Below are positions 25,002-34,881 of a stretch of 35,007 bases of DNA, in pieces (position 1 is the first letter of the stretch; every line of letters begins with the position of its first letter). Made by a program: the position numbers and the translations under genes. Source of the DNA: Mycobacterium sp. OTB74 (GTDB lineage Bacteria; Actinomycetota; Actinomycetes; Mycobacteriales; Mycobacteriaceae); contig NZ_JARXVD010000031.1 of NCBI RefSeq assembly GCF_029892685.1, forward strand, positions 1-35,007, read 5' to 3'. Below the pieces are notes generated by a model. That model was not told where the DNA came from, searched no databases, and worked only from the letters and a program-made list of their open reading frames with translations.

Positions 25002-26748
25002 CTTGCAGCTGTTCGGCGGCATCCGTCTCGTTGGCATGGATCGACGATTCGACTTCTTCCAACGGCAGTCGCTCAGCGGCTTTGTAGTCCAGCGCGGCCC
25101 CGACGAACGCAGCGAACAGCGGGTGTGGGCGGGTCGGGCGGCTCTTCAGCTCGGGGTGCGCCTGGGTACCAACCAGGAACGGATGCACGTCGGCGCCGTA
25201 CTCGACGAACTCGACCAGGTGCCCGTCCGGTGACGTGCCGGAGAACTTGAGTCCGCTCTTGGCGATCCGGTCCCGGTAAGCGTTGTTGACCTCATAGCGA
25301 TGCCGGTGCCGTTCGGACACCTCGGTGGCCTGATACGCCTGAGCCACAATGGATTCCGGCTCCAGCCTCGCCGGGTAGGCACCCAGTCGCATGGTGCCGC
25401 CCAGGTCGGCGTCGCCGGCCACTGCGTCACGCTGGTCGGCCATGGTGGAGATCACCGGATCCGTGGTCCGCTCGTCGAACTCTGCGGAGTTGGCGCCGGT
25501 GATCCCGACCGACCGGGCCGCTTCGATGACGATGCACTGCAGGCCCAGGCACAGCCCCAGCAGTGGCAGCTTCTGCTTGCGCGCGTACCGGATTGCGCCG
25601 AGCTTGCCCTCGATGCCACGGATGCCGAACCCACCGGGGATCAGCACGCCGTGCACATCTCCGAGCGCAGCGGCCGCGCCCTGATCGGTCTGGCAGTCGT
25701 CGGAGGCCACCCACCGGATCTCGACCTTCGCGTGGTGCTTGAAGCCGCCGGCGCGCAATGCCTCGGCCACCGACAGATAGGCATCAGACAGGTCGATGTA
25801 CTTGCCTACCAAGGCAATTCGCACGGTCTCCTTGGGCTCGTGCACCCGGCGCAGCAGGTCGTCCCATTCGCGCCAGTCGACGTCCCGGAACGGCAGGTTG
25901 AGCCGGCGCACCACGAAGGCGTCGAGTTCCTCGCGATGCAGCACCTTGGGAATGTCATAGATGGACGGTGCGTCCGGGGTGGAGATCACGCCGTCGATAT
26001 CCACGTCGCACATGAGTGCGATCTTGTTCTTCAGCGGTTCGGGCACATCGCGGTCGCAGCGCAGGATCAGCGCGTCGGGAGTGATACCGATGCTGCGCAG
26101 CGCGGCCACCGAATGCTGTGTGGGTTTGGTCTTGAGCTCACCGGACGGCGCCAGGTATGGAACCAACGACACGTGCAGGAAGAACACGTTGTCGCGGCCG
26201 ACGTCGTGGCGCACCTGTCGCGCTGCCTCCAGGAACGGCTGGGATTCGATATCGCCTACCGTGCCGCCGATTTCGGTGATGACGACGTCCGGACGCTTGC
26301 CCTCCGCGTCAGGCAGTGCCATCTCCAGGATGCGGGTCTTGATCTCGTCGGTGATGTGCGGGATCACCTGAACGGTGTCGCCTAGGTAGTCGCCGCGGCG
26401 TTCCTTGGCGATGACCTCCGAGTACACCTGGCCGGTGGTGACGTTCGCCGACCGCGAAAGGTTGCGGTCCAGGAAGCGTTCGTAGTGCCCAATGTCGAGG
26501 TCGGTCTCAGCGCCGTCTTCGGTGACGAACACCTCGCCGTGCTGGAACGGGTTCATGGTGCCCGGGTCGACGTTGAGGTACGGGTCCAGCTTCTGCATCG
26601 TGACGTGCAACCCGCGTGCGGTGAGCAACTGCCCAAGGCTGCTAGCCGTCAGCCCCTTGCCCAGTGACGATGCGACGCCACCGCTGACAAAGATGTGCTT
26701 GGTCGCGGCTTGCGGGTGCCTGCGTAACGGTTTCGCTTGACCAGGCAA
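24991..26748 (-). CDS. pyrG: CTP synthase
   Basis: A protein of about 585 aa that makes CTP from UTP, ATP and glutamine. The amidoligase domain opens KHIFVSGGVASSLGKGLTAS, with MNPFQHGEVFVTEDGAETDL and EIGGTVGDIES. The class I glutamine amidotransferase domain has GVLIPGGFG, GLCLGLQC with the nucleophilic Cys, and AHPELKSRP with His/Glu. The start is probably TTG 26748, with GGAGG 6 nt upstream; the TTG two codons before it directly abuts the GGAGG. The C-terminal tail (SSIHANETDAAEQLQDAH) overlaps the Nudix gene. Confidence 0.96.
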   Translation of the reverse strand: MPGQAKPLRRHPQAATKHIFVSGGVASSLGKGLTASSLGQLLTARGLHVTMQKLDPYLNVDPGTMNPFQHGEVFVTEDGAETDLDIGHYERFLDRNLSRSANVTTGQVYSEVIAKERRGDYLGDTVQVIPHITDEIKTRILEMALPDAEGKRPDVVITEIGGTVGDIESQPFLEAARQVRHDVGRDNVFFLHVSLVPYLAPSGELKTKPTQHSVAALRSIGITPDALILRCDRDVPEPLKNKIALMCDVDIDGVISTPDAPSIYDIPKVLHREELDAFVVRRLNLPFRDVDWREWDDLLRRVHEPKETVRIALVGKYIDLSDAYLSVAEALRAGGFKHHAKVEIRWVASDDCQTDQGAAAALGDVHGVLIPGGFGIRGIEGKLGAIRYARKQKLPLLGLCLGLQCIVIEAARSVGITGANSAEFDERTTDPVISTMADQRDAVAGDADLGGTMRLGAYPARLEPESIVAQAYQATEVSERHRHRYEVNNAYRDRIAKSGLKFSGTSPDGHLVEFVEYGADVHPFLVGTQAHPELKSRPTRPHPLFAAFVGAALDYKAAERLPLEEVESSIHANETDAAEQLQDAH

Positions 26749-26914
26749 GAACAACCTCCGTGGTGATGGGGCAGGACGGGTGCAAGCTAATGCCAGCTCT
26801 GGGCCAAACCCAGGTCGGGGCCTGCCGACCCACGGAATCTCACCTTAACACCGACAGCCATAACCTGCCGCTGACGCGCCGATCTGCTGCCAGTGAGACC
26901 ACCGTTACTCCGAA

Positions 26915-27856
26915 CTACTGCGGAACGGTCACCGAGGTTGCGCCGTGCCCGATGCCGAACTGACCTGGCCGGCCGCCGGCAGCCAGCGACTGCAGCGCGA
27001 GCACCGCGGTGATCCGGCCGGACTCGGTGTTGATGTCGTCGACGGTACCGACCGCGCCGGACAGCCCAGCATCAGAGCGCACGACCGCAACCGCGGCTGT
27101 CCCGGACCCCGAGCCCCCACGCCCAGCCACCAACGCTCCCGCGCCGTGCGGCGCCAGCCCGGAGGCCAACCGTGCAACCGTGGCTCCGCGGTTTCCGGCG
27201 TCGTCGCCGAGCGGACCGCCGGTGACGATCAACGCACTGTCGGCGACGCCGAGGTGCGGGCTGCTCAAGGTGATGAAACCGGTGTCACGCAAGGTGGCCA
27301 GCACGGTGTCGCGCTGGGTGTCGTCGACCGGCGGAGCCGCCGCATCTTTACCGCGCATCAGCGTGATGCCCAGCAGGTCACCAGCTTGCGAACCCTGGTC
27401 AACCGCCCTGGTGCTCAATTGCCGGCCGGCCGGCACAATCGGCGAGTTCACCACCGACAGCAGCTTCTCGGATGCATTGGCATCGACGAACTGCTGGGTC
27501 AGCGTGACGGTCCCGGTCACCGAACCGCCCGCAGCGCCAATCAGTTTCGAGACCGCATCCACATCGTCGCCGACTGCGTCAGGTGTCCGGAAGACCACCA
27601 CCGCCTTGCCCGCCAGCGCATCGCGCACCATCCGCGGTGACATCTGAGCATCGAATTCGCCTGCCGCATTGAGCTTCTGGTTGAGCGCGTTCTTGTCGTC
27701 CGTGAGAGTGTTGATCTGGTTCTGCAACTGGTGCTTGTCGTCGCGCAGCCCGGACAACAACGTATTGGACAGCAACCCAGAGCCCAGCATCACGCCGACA
27801 GCCAGCGCGAAAAACACTGCAGCTAATGAAATCGCGTGTGAGCGTAGGGAAATCAC
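26915..27856 (-). CDS. mctB: MctB-like copper-transport protein / SteB-type partner
   Basis: A 313-aa protein of the mycobacterial copper transporter family (Rv1698 type). It has one N-terminal membrane segment or uncleaved signal (ISLAAVFFALAVGVMLGSGL, residues 9-28), then a coiled coil (LRDDKHQLQNQINTLTDDKN, 37-56) and a secreted domain of about 250 residues. Rv1698 was described as a channel limiting intracellular copper. In corynebacteria a homologue next to steA is treated as its partner SteB in controlling cell-wall hydrolysis. The adjacent steA here fits that view too. GTG 27856 has GGGAG about 5 nt upstream. Confidence 0.88.
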   Translation of the reverse strand: MISLRSHAISLAAVFFALAVGVMLGSGLLSNTLLSGLRDDKHQLQNQINTLTDDKNALNQKLNAAGEFDAQMSPRMVRDALAGKAVVVFRTPDAVGDDVDAVSKLIGAAGGSVTGTVTLTQQFVDANASEKLLSVVNSPIVPAGRQLSTRAVDQGSQAGDLLGITLMRGKDAAAPPVDDTQRDTVLATLRDTGFITLSSPHLGVADSALIVTGGPLGDDAGNRGATVARLASGLAPHGAGALVAGRGGSGSGTAAVAVVRSDAGLSGAVGTVDDINTESGRITAVLALQSLAAGGRPGQFGIGHGATSVTVPQ

Positions 27857-27910
27857 ACAAACTCCCTTTCGATGGCGGTTGCGGCCCGGTCGGGCTCAGT
27901 GCCCGCCGAT

Positions 27911-29095
27911 TTAGGTCACCAGACCTTGGGCCCAGGTCAGCAAACGATTCCAGTACTCGGTCACCCAGTGCACCATGGTGGCGTCAGCCCGCGACACCCA
28001 CAACGCCACGACGACGGCGATCAGCATGGCCAGCACCAACAACGCGATAGCGCCGCCGGACACCCTGCTGCGGTACAGCGTCGCAACAGCTTTGGCATCG
28101 ACCAGCTTCTCCCCGACCTTCAATCTGGTCAGGAACGTCGATGGGGTGCTCGACTGCCGGTTGCGGTCGAAGAACTCTTCGATATTGGCGCGGTGGCCTG
28201 CGGTGACAATGAGCGCGGCGCCGTGGTGATCGACCAGCAGCAGCGCCAGGTCCGCGGCTGAACCAGCGGCCGGGAAAGTCATTGCACCGACGCCCAGATC
28301 CTGAATGCGCTCAAGGCCTTTGGCGTGACCGTCAGCATCTGCCGGCAGAACCACCTGAGCACCAGAGCGCAGTACCTCGGCAGTCATCTCGTCCGGATCG
28401 CCGACGATCAGCGCCGGGCGGTACCCGGCCTTGCGCAGGGTGTCCGCGCCGGAGCCCACGCCGACCAGCACCGGCTGGTACTCCTTGATGAACGGCTTGA
28501 TCGCCCTCAGATCGTCGGCGGCGCTGGCATCGTCGGTGACCACCACAACATGGCGCCGGTTCACATCGACGTCGATGTCCGGGATGCCCATCCCGTCGAT
28601 CAGCAGCGGGCTCTCACTGCGAATGAACTCAATTGTGTTGCCCGCGAAGGCTTCCAGGTGCGCAACAAGGCCACTCTTGGCGTCGTGCATCATCTCGTGG
28701 ATCTGCTGATCGTCGCGCTCGGTGCCCAGGACCAGCCGCCGGTCGCCGTTGTAGATGCCGCCGTTGTGCAAACGCACCCGGGCGCCGTCCTTGACCTTCT
28801 TGAAGACCTCCGGTCCGGTCTCGTCGATCAGCATGACACCGTTGGCGACCAACACCTCCGGCCCGAGGTTGGGGTAGCGCCCCGAGATCGACGACGAGGC
28901 GTTGATCACTGCCGCGACTCCGGCCTCGACCAGCGCGTCAGCGGTGATGCGGTCCAGATCAAGGGCATCCAGAATCACGATGTCCCCAGGTCCGACACGG
29001 CGCAGCAGTCGATCGATGTCGCGGTCCACTCGGGCGGTCCCGACCACACCCGGCCTGGGTTCGGCATTTCGCGTAAGCAACGCTGACATCTTCAT
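27911..29095 (-). CDS. steA: SteA-like septal protein (thiamine pyrophosphokinase-like fold)
   Basis: A protein of about 394 aa, orthologous to Rv1697. The N-terminal region (VGTARVDRDIDRLLRRVGPG) and the central domain with LVGVGSGADTLRKAGYRPAL and VGDPDEMTAEVL resemble the thiamine pyrophosphokinase catalytic fold, and DADGHAKGLERI follows. A single C-terminal membrane helix (AIALLVLAMLIAVVVALWVS) ends it. In corynebacteria SteA works with SteB at the division septum. ATG 29095 and ATG 29089 are both possible starts; a TTG at 29116 directly abuts GAGGG. The mctB-like gene follows after 54 nt. Confidence 0.88.
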   Translation of the reverse strand: MKMSALLTRNAEPRPGVVGTARVDRDIDRLLRRVGPGDIVILDALDLDRITADALVEAGVAAVINASSSISGRYPNLGPEVLVANGVMLIDETGPEVFKKVKDGARVRLHNGGIYNGDRRLVLGTERDDQQIHEMMHDAKSGLVAHLEAFAGNTIEFIRSESPLLIDGMGIPDIDVDVNRRHVVVVTDDASAADDLRAIKPFIKEYQPVLVGVGSGADTLRKAGYRPALIVGDPDEMTAEVLRSGAQVVLPADADGHAKGLERIQDLGVGAMTFPAAGSAADLALLLVDHHGAALIVTAGHRANIEEFFDRNRQSSTPSTFLTRLKVGEKLVDAKAVATLYRSRVSGGAIALLVLAMLIAVVVALWVSRADATMVHWVTEYWNRLLTWAQGLVT

Positions 29096-29261
29096 GGCGC
29101 CGATTCTGTCGGCCAACCCTCAAGTTGAGGTGGAGGCGCGCCGTAACACCAGCCACATAAGTCAAATCCCGTCACAACTGTCACACAGTTCGGTTACGCC
29201 GACTCCGTGATTTCGGCGCGCTCCCTAACGGTCAGCGATATGTAGCACGCCCAAGTCCCAG

Positions 29262-31025
29262 CTAGGACTCGCGATCGCGCGCGGCAGCCTCGAGCAGCTC
29301 CCGAGCGTGAGCTCGCCCGCTGTCCGACTCACCAAGGCCGGCCAACATCCGCGCCAGCTCAGCCACTCGGTCGTCATCGCCCAAGTTGCGCACCACACTG
29401 GCCTTGCTGCGCCCGTCACCGCTGTCCACCATCAGATGCACATCGGCGTACGCAGCCACCTGCGGCAAGTGCGTGACGACGATGACCTGGTGCGTTCTGG
29501 CCAAGCGGGCGAGGCGCTTTCCGATCTGCACCGCGGCCCGGCCACCAACACCGGCATCGACTTCGTCGAACACCATGGTGGTGCCCTCCGCTGACGCAGC
29601 CAGCACCACCTCGAGCGCGAGCATCACGCGGGACAACTCGCCGCCTGATGCACTCTTGGCCAGCGGCAACACGTCTGACCCGCTATGCGGGGTGAAACCG
29701 AACTCGACCGCGTCGACGCCTTCGTGTCCGGCGTGCACGGCAGTGCCGTCCGGCAGGGTCAACGGCGCGGAATCATCGGCACGAGCCTCCAGCGGCAGTA
29801 CATCGATACTGAACCCGGCGCCGCCCATCGCCAGCCCGGCCAACTCTGCGGTGACCGCCTTGGCCAGCGATTTCGCGGCCTTGGTTCGGGCTTTGGTGAT
29901 CTCGGCTGCCGCCGACACCACCTTGTCGTGCAACTCGTCCACTTGTTGCTGCAGTCCGGCCAGCGCCTCTTCGGAGACGTCCAGCTGGGACAGCCGCTCG
30001 CGCGCTTCGGCGGCCCACTTCAGCACACCGTCGATATCGGAGGCGTACTTGCGGGTGAGGTTGCGCAGCTCAGCTTGCCGAGCCAGCTTGGCTTCCAGTG
30101 CGCTTGCGTCGCTGGGCAATTCGCCCAGGTATTCACCAAGCTCACCGGCCACGTCGCCGATCACCGCCAGCACTTCGACCAGCCGCTCCCCCAGCGCCCG
30201 CAGGGCGTTGTCATCGGTGCCGAGCAATGCCGACTTCGCGTGTGCGGCAGCGTCCAAAGCCGATGTGACGTCGTCCTGAGCGCCCTCATCGAGTTGCCCG
30301 GCCAGTGCGACGCGAGCGAGCTGAGCTGCCTCACGCAAGGCGTCGAGCTCGGACAGCCGGCGTATGTCACCGACCAGAGCGTCATCCTCACCGGGCTCCG
30401 GAGCCACCGTGTCGATTTCGTTCAGGCCGAACTGGAGCCGGTCGGCTTCCATCGCGAGGTCCCGGGCACGCTGCCGGCGGTCGTTCAAGTCGCGACGGGT
30501 GGTCAGCCACTGCTCACGTAGCGCGCGATACTTGGCCAGTAATCCGGTCACGTCGACGTAGCGGTCCAGCGCGCCGCGCTGCTCCTCGGGGCGCATCAGC
30601 CGAAGCTGGTCGTTCTGCCCGTGCAGGGCAAGCAGTTCGGTGGTGAACGTTGCCAGCGACTTGGCCGGCACGCTACGACCACCCAGGTAGGCCCGCGACG
30701 GTCCGTCCTTGCTCACCGAACGCGCGGCGATGATGCTGCCGTCGTCGTCGCGGTCCGCTGCGGAGACGTCCAGGATCTCATCGACCCGCTCGGACACCCC
30801 ATCGCCGAGTTCGGTTGTGGTGAAACGACCTTCCACCACCGCGCGCGCCGATCCCGAACGCACCCGGTTGGGGTCGGCGCGCGCCCCACCAAGCAGGTGC
30901 AGCCCGGTGACGACCATGGTCTTACCAGTGCCTGTCTCGCCGGTCAGCACCGTGAGGCCACGGCCGAATTCGGCCGTGGCCGCACTGATGGCGCCGAGCG
31001 CCTCGATGCGAATCTCGGTCAGCAT
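29262..31025 (-). CDS. recN: DNA repair protein RecN
   Basis: A 587-aa SMC-like ATPase for double-strand-break repair. Walker A is GETGTGKTM (29-37). A central coiled-coil region of about 300 residues follows. The ABC signature is SASGGELSRVMLALEVVL and Walker B is TTMVFDEVDAGVGGRAA, with the H-loop VVTHLPQVAAYAD. ATG 31025 shares one base with the NAD kinase stop (TAATG), so it is the end of the TPR-tlyA-ppnK-recN run. A 166-nt gap separates it from steA. Confidence 0.96.
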   Translation of the reverse strand: MLTEIRIEALGAISAATAEFGRGLTVLTGETGTGKTMVVTGLHLLGGARADPNRVRSGSARAVVEGRFTTTELGDGVSERVDEILDVSAADRDDDGSIIAARSVSKDGPSRAYLGGRSVPAKSLATFTTELLALHGQNDQLRLMRPEEQRGALDRYVDVTGLLAKYRALREQWLTTRRDLNDRRQRARDLAMEADRLQFGLNEIDTVAPEPGEDDALVGDIRRLSELDALREAAQLARVALAGQLDEGAQDDVTSALDAAAHAKSALLGTDDNALRALGERLVEVLAVIGDVAGELGEYLGELPSDASALEAKLARQAELRNLTRKYASDIDGVLKWAAEARERLSQLDVSEEALAGLQQQVDELHDKVVSAAAEITKARTKAAKSLAKAVTAELAGLAMGGAGFSIDVLPLEARADDSAPLTLPDGTAVHAGHEGVDAVEFGFTPHSGSDVLPLAKSASGGELSRVMLALEVVLAASAEGTTMVFDEVDAGVGGRAAVQIGKRLARLARTHQVIVVTHLPQVAAYADVHLMVDSGDGRSKASVVRNLGDDDRVAELARMLAGLGESDSGRAHARELLEAAARDRES

Positions 31026-31948
31026 TACTGGCCGCGCCACCCTTTCACCGGCAACCGGAACTTACGTACAAGGCGATCGGTGAACGGAGCGCTGTCCAGC
31101 CGCACCCACTTCAGCGAGACCTCACAGCGGGTGACCTCCAGCCGTCCGCCCGCCGGAACCACCATCTGCCGGCGACCGTCACAGAACACCAACGCATCAT
31201 GGCCGCTGCTTTCGACCTCGATCGCGATCGCCGCGGTCGGACTGGTCACCATCGGGCGAGCGAACAACGCATGAGCGTTGTTGGGCACCACCAGGATTGC
31301 TTCAAGGTCGGGCCACAGGATCGGGCCACCCGCGGAGAATGCGTAGGCGGTCGAGCCCGTCGGCGCCGAGACCAGCACCCCGTCGCAGCCGAATGCGGAC
31401 ACCGGACGCCCGTCGACCTCCAGCACGACGTTCAACACGCCGAACCGAGTGCTCTTCTCCAAGCTGGCCTCGTTCAGTGCCCAACCGCGCTTGACGATCT
31501 GCCCGTCGACACGCACTCCGATGTCGAGCGTCATCCGCTCTTCGACGCGGTAGTCCCGGTTGATGATCCGCTCCAACACCTGGTCGATGGCTTCCGCCTC
31601 GGCCTCGGCGAGGAATCCGATGTGCCCCAGGTTGACGCCGAGGACAGGGATCTGGGCATTTCGAGCCAACTCGGCCGCACGCAGGAAAGTGCCGTCGCCG
31701 CCGAGCACCAGCACCAGCTCGCACCCCTGAGCGGCCATCTCGTCGGCATCGACCACCTCGATGTCCACGCCCAAGGCCCGCATGTGGTCGGGCGCCAAGT
31801 GCAGCGCACCGCGGTCGACGGCTTCGGCGGCCAAGACCCGCAGACCAATTCCGTTGTCGCCCAGCACCTTTTCCACTCGACGAGCTGTATCGGTGGCCTC
31901 GTCGCGGCCCGTATGGATGACAAGCAGGACAGTTCGTTCCAACGTCAC
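31025..31948 (-). CDS. ppnK: NAD kinase
   Basis: A 307-aa ATP/polyphosphate-NAD kinase producing NADP. It has the GGDGTFLRAAE motif (83-93), the ALNEASLEKSTR segment with the conserved NE pair, and SAPTGSTAYAFSAGGPILWP, all family hallmarks. It begins with GTG overlapping the tlyA stop (GTGA) and ends one base into recN. Confidence 0.96.
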   Translation of the reverse strand: MTLERTVLLVIHTGRDEATDTARRVEKVLGDNGIGLRVLAAEAVDRGALHLAPDHMRALGVDIEVVDADEMAAQGCELVLVLGGDGTFLRAAELARNAQIPVLGVNLGHIGFLAEAEAEAIDQVLERIINRDYRVEERMTLDIGVRVDGQIVKRGWALNEASLEKSTRFGVLNVVLEVDGRPVSAFGCDGVLVSAPTGSTAYAFSAGGPILWPDLEAILVVPNNAHALFARPMVTSPTAAIAIEVESSGHDALVFCDGRRQMVVPAGGRLEVTRCEVSLKWVRLDSAPFTDRLVRKFRLPVKGWRGQ

Positions 31949-32754
31949 TGTGGCCCCTCGGCGACAGCGCGGTGCACCGCGTAATTCAGAGCGTCACCGA
32001 CAAGCGGGTGTTCGCTTGACGCCCGCAGATGCAGGAAGTACTCGACGTTGCCCGATGGCCCGGGCAACGGGCTGGCCGTCACGTTCACCGTGTGCCAATT
32101 GAGCTCCGCAGCCCGATTCGCCACGGTCAGCACGGCATCGGCGCGCAACGCCGGATCAGAGACGACCCCTCCAGCGCCCACGCGATCCTTTCCCACCTCG
32201 AACTGCGGCTTCACCATGGGAACGATATCGGCTTGCCCCGACGCACAGGCAGTGAGTGCCGGTAGCACTGTGAATAGCGAAATGAACGACAAGTCGGCTA
32301 CCACCAGATCGACGACCCCGCTGATCGCCTCGGCCGTCAGCTCACGCACGTTGGTCCGCTCCATCACGACCACCCGGTCATCGGACCGCAACGACCAAGC
32401 GAGTTGCCCGTAACCGACATCGGCCGCAACCACTTCACGTGCCCCTCGGTCCAGCAGTACCTCGGTGAAACCGCCGGTAGACGCACCGGCATCCAAGCAA
32501 CGCAGCCCCTTCGGCGACACCCCGAATACGTCCAGGGCGCCGATCAGTTTGTGAGCACCTCGGGATACCCAACCGCGTTCGTCGGACTCGGTGACGATCA
32601 AGTTCGCCGCGATCGTCACAGCCGTCGACGCCTTGGCGGCCCGCATGCCATCGATGGTCACCCGGCCGGCTTCGATCAATTCGGCAGCCTGCTGACGGGA
32701 CCGGGCCAGTCCGCGCCGGACGAGTTCGGCGTCAACACGTGCGCGTCGCGTCAC
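31945..32754 (-). CDS. tlyA: TlyA 16S/23S rRNA 2'-O-methyltransferase
   Basis: A 269-aa protein with an S4 RNA-binding domain (ARVDAELVRRGLARSRQQAA, about 5-60) and a Rossmann methyltransferase domain with the SAM loop DAGASTGGF (88-96). The linker has RGWV (60-63) at the place of the RAWV tetrapeptide of M. tuberculosis TlyA. In mycobacteria it methylates 16S C1409 and 23S C1920, and loss gives capreomycin resistance. GTG 32754 has AAGGGG about 9 nt upstream, in the end of the preceding small gene. Confidence 0.95.
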   Translation of the reverse strand: MTRRARVDAELVRRGLARSRQQAAELIEAGRVTIDGMRAAKASTAVTIAANLIVTESDERGWVSRGAHKLIGALDVFGVSPKGLRCLDAGASTGGFTEVLLDRGAREVVAADVGYGQLAWSLRSDDRVVVMERTNVRELTAEAISGVVDLVVADLSFISLFTVLPALTACASGQADIVPMVKPQFEVGKDRVGAGGVVSDPALRADAVLTVANRAAELNWHTVNVTASPLPGPSGNVEYFLHLRASSEHPLVGDALNYAVHRAVAEGPQ

Positions 32755-32760
32755 GTGTGC

Positions 32761-32922
32761 TCACCCCTTCTCGACAGATTCCAGCGCCCGCACCAACAAG
32801 TTGTGTGCCTGGTCAAGCCCCGCCGCGACGGCATTGAGGTCAACACCGTCGCCATCCACATCGGGCATGTGCGAGAGCAACACCTCGATGTCGGTGCGAA
32901 TCTGATCCGGGTCGGTACTCAT
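32761..32922 (-). CDS. Conserved small protein (Rv1693 type)
   Basis: A 53-aa acidic protein, MSTDPDQIRTDIEVLLSHMP followed by a helical tail (LNAVAAGLDQAHNLLVRALE). It sits between the HAD phosphatase and tlyA in the same position as the small Rv1693 gene. The upstream gene ends 8 nt before its ATG, and its own TGA lies 6 nt before tlyA, so it is part of the operon. Function is unknown. It looks like a two-helix adaptor. Confidence 0.8.
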   Translation of the reverse strand: MSTDPDQIRTDIEVLLSHMPDVDGDGVDLNAVAAGLDQAHNLLVRALESVEKG

Positions 32923-32930
32923 AGCGCCAT

Positions 32931-33950
32931 TTACGCTAGCTGATCGGTGCCGCCAAGCAGTGACCACCGGTCCAGGGCCTGACGCGCCGTGTCGTCACCT
33001 GCCACGATCTTCACCGCCTGGCCATTCGATGCCGACCAAACCGCCGACGCCGTCGCGCGGACGACCGACAACGGCTCGTCGTCCGCTTCACCGGTCGCAT
33101 ACACCGTCGCCACAGCATCGGCGACACGCACCTGCCAGGCCGGCTGTGGACCTACGCGCAACACATCCGCGGGGCAGTCGAGCGACCGCAAGTCGGCCGC
33201 AAGGTAATCCGGGCGCTCCTGGGCAACCGCATGAACCACGTCGACGGCGGAGTTCACCCCGGTCAACACCATCAGGCTGGGCAACCCAGCCGCGCGGGCA
33301 CCGGAGATATCGGTGTCCATCCGATCCCCCACCACCAGGGGTGAACTGAACTGCCCCCGAGCCAGCGCATCGTTCATGAGCGTGGGGTGGGGCTTTCCGG
33401 CAACCTGCGGCTCGCAATCGGTGGCTGTCCGCAGCGCGATCACCATCGACCCATTGCCGGGCAGCAGGCCTCGCTCCGAAGGCAGGGTCTTGTCGACATT
33501 TGCCGCGACCCACAATCCGCCGGCCCGGATGGCCAACGCTGCCTCGGCAAGATCAGCCCAGCCGGTCTGAGTCGAATGCCCCTGCACCACCGCGACCGGA
33601 CCCTCGTCGAAGGTACGTACCGGCACCAACCCAACGTTGGTCACCTCGGCGGCCAACGCTTCGGTGCCGATCACCAGCACCTTCGCGCCGAACGTCAGTT
33701 GCTCGGCGAGCAGCCGGGCCGCACTCTGCGAACTGGTCACCACGTCGTCGGCGGAGGCCGAGAACCCGAGCGCGACGAGATGCTCTGCAACCTCGGCGGG
33801 AGTCCGCGAAGCATTGTTGGTCACGTACAGCTTCCGGGATTCGATCCCGGCCAGCGTCTCGACCGCACCTTCGGTCGCCTCATGTCCCCGAAATACCGTG
33901 CCGTCGAGGTCAAGCAGCAGGCAGTCATGCTGCTGCGCCAATGTGGTCAT
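32931..33950 (-). CDS. HAD-family phosphatase (glycerol-3-phosphate phosphatase type)
   Basis: A 339-aa HAD-IIA hydrolase. Motif I is LLLDLDGTVF with D14 and D16. YVTNNASRTPAEVAEHL is the motif II region, GKPHPTLMNDAL carries the motif III Lys, and VGDRMDTDISGARAAGL is motif IV. The orthologue Rv1692 has been described as a glycerol-3-phosphate phosphatase involved in lipid polar-head recycling. ATG 33950 follows the TPR stop by one base. The longer frame to 34172 is only overlap with the TPR gene. Confidence 0.92.
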   Translation of the reverse strand: MTTLAQQHDCLLLDLDGTVFRGHEATEGAVETLAGIESRKLYVTNNASRTPAEVAEHLVALGFSASADDVVTSSQSAARLLAEQLTFGAKVLVIGTEALAAEVTNVGLVPVRTFDEGPVAVVQGHSTQTGWADLAEAALAIRAGGLWVAANVDKTLPSERGLLPGNGSMVIALRTATDCEPQVAGKPHPTLMNDALARGQFSSPLVVGDRMDTDISGARAAGLPSLMVLTGVNSAVDVVHAVAQERPDYLAADLRSLDCPADVLRVGPQPAWQVRVADAVATVYATGEADDEPLSVVRATASAVWSASNGQAVKIVAGDDTARQALDRWSLLGGTDQLA

Positions 33951-33951
33951 C

Positions 33952-34767
33952 TCAACCCAATTCGGCGACGCGGTCCTCGGCGTCGGTGACGCCCTCAAGA
34001 TCCCCTGCAGCCGCGTGCAAGAACCACTGCACTGCATCATCGCGCCGACCCAGCGACAGCAGGATCTCTGCATAGACGTAGAACAGTCGCGCGGCCGTCT
34101 GACCGGTTCGCGTCGGATCCAGGGGCGGAGTGGAGAGCAGCGCGAGTGCCTGTTCGGGCTGCCCGAGATCACACCGTGCGCCGGCCACCACGATCCTCAG
34201 TTCGTCAGCATCGTCGCCGATCAGCTGCTCTGCTTCAGGGGTACGAGCCAACTCAACTGCACGCTCTGGCCTGCCGACGCCACGCTCGCAATCGGCGATC
34301 AAAGCGAGAAGGGGTGATTTGCTTCCCATCCGGCGGGCCGCGCGCAATTCAGACAATGCCTGTGCCCAATCGCCGCAGTGATAGGCCGCAATGCCTACCG
34401 CCTCTCGAACTGCGGCGATCCGGCTGGCCCGGCCACGCGCGGCACGAGCATGCTCAAGCGCTGCTTCGGGATCTTCATCGAGAAGGTCACCTGCGACGAC
34501 CAGGTGTTTAGCGACGTAGTCGGCGGTGGACTTGTCGAGAGTGGTCAGTTCCCGACGAACTTCGGGTGCCAATTGCCTGGCCTCGACGTCGTCCGGCAGG
34601 CGGGGACCCGACCGCTGGGGCTCTGCGGAATCCGCGCGATTCGGCGTCCTGGGTCCCTGATTCCTCGACCCCTGTGGTCGCCCCGGGCCCGAACGTCGGG
34701 GTAGACGCTGGTCGCTATACGAATTGCGCCGGCGATCGCCACCGCCGCCCTGAGTGTCTTGGACCAC
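33952..34767 (-). CDS. TPR-repeat protein (Rv1691 type)
   Basis: A protein of about 271 aa. The first 60 residues are basic, G/R/P/N-rich and disordered (QGGGGDRRRNSYSDQRLPRR). The rest is helical with tetratricopeptide-like pairs (DEDPEAALEHARAARGRASR, GDWAQALSELRAARRMGSKS, GRRDDAVQWFLHAAAGDLEG). Such proteins are protein-binding scaffolds. The start is GTG 34767 with AGGAAGG 5 nt upstream; the longer reading to 34824 has no ribosome site. First gene of the run, 114 nt after the rrn terminator hairpin. Confidence 0.88.
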   Translation of the reverse strand: MVQDTQGGGGDRRRNSYSDQRLPRRSGPGRPQGSRNQGPRTPNRADSAEPQRSGPRLPDDVEARQLAPEVRRELTTLDKSTADYVAKHLVVAGDLLDEDPEAALEHARAARGRASRIAAVREAVGIAAYHCGDWAQALSELRAARRMGSKSPLLALIADCERGVGRPERAVELARTPEAEQLIGDDADELRIVVAGARCDLGQPEQALALLSTPPLDPTRTGQTAARLFYVYAEILLSLGRRDDAVQWFLHAAAGDLEGVTDAEDRVAELG

Positions 34768-34881
34768 GTCTGCCTTCCTGCTCCGCTGAACGCGCCACAC
34801 AAAGGATACGGCGCCACTACACATGGCGCGATAGCCGCAATTTCGCGATATCAGCTGGAATTAAATTCTGACACATACAGA

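Noticed and set aside
25300..26385. 361-codon plus-strand frame opposite pyrG
   Set aside because: It is antisense to a certain gene. High GC keeps this frame open, and the predicted protein has no domain.
26885..26916. Possible hairpin around the mctB stop
   Set aside because: The arms (ACCGTT/AACGGT) pair only with a 3-nt bulge and lack a T-run; too weak to call.
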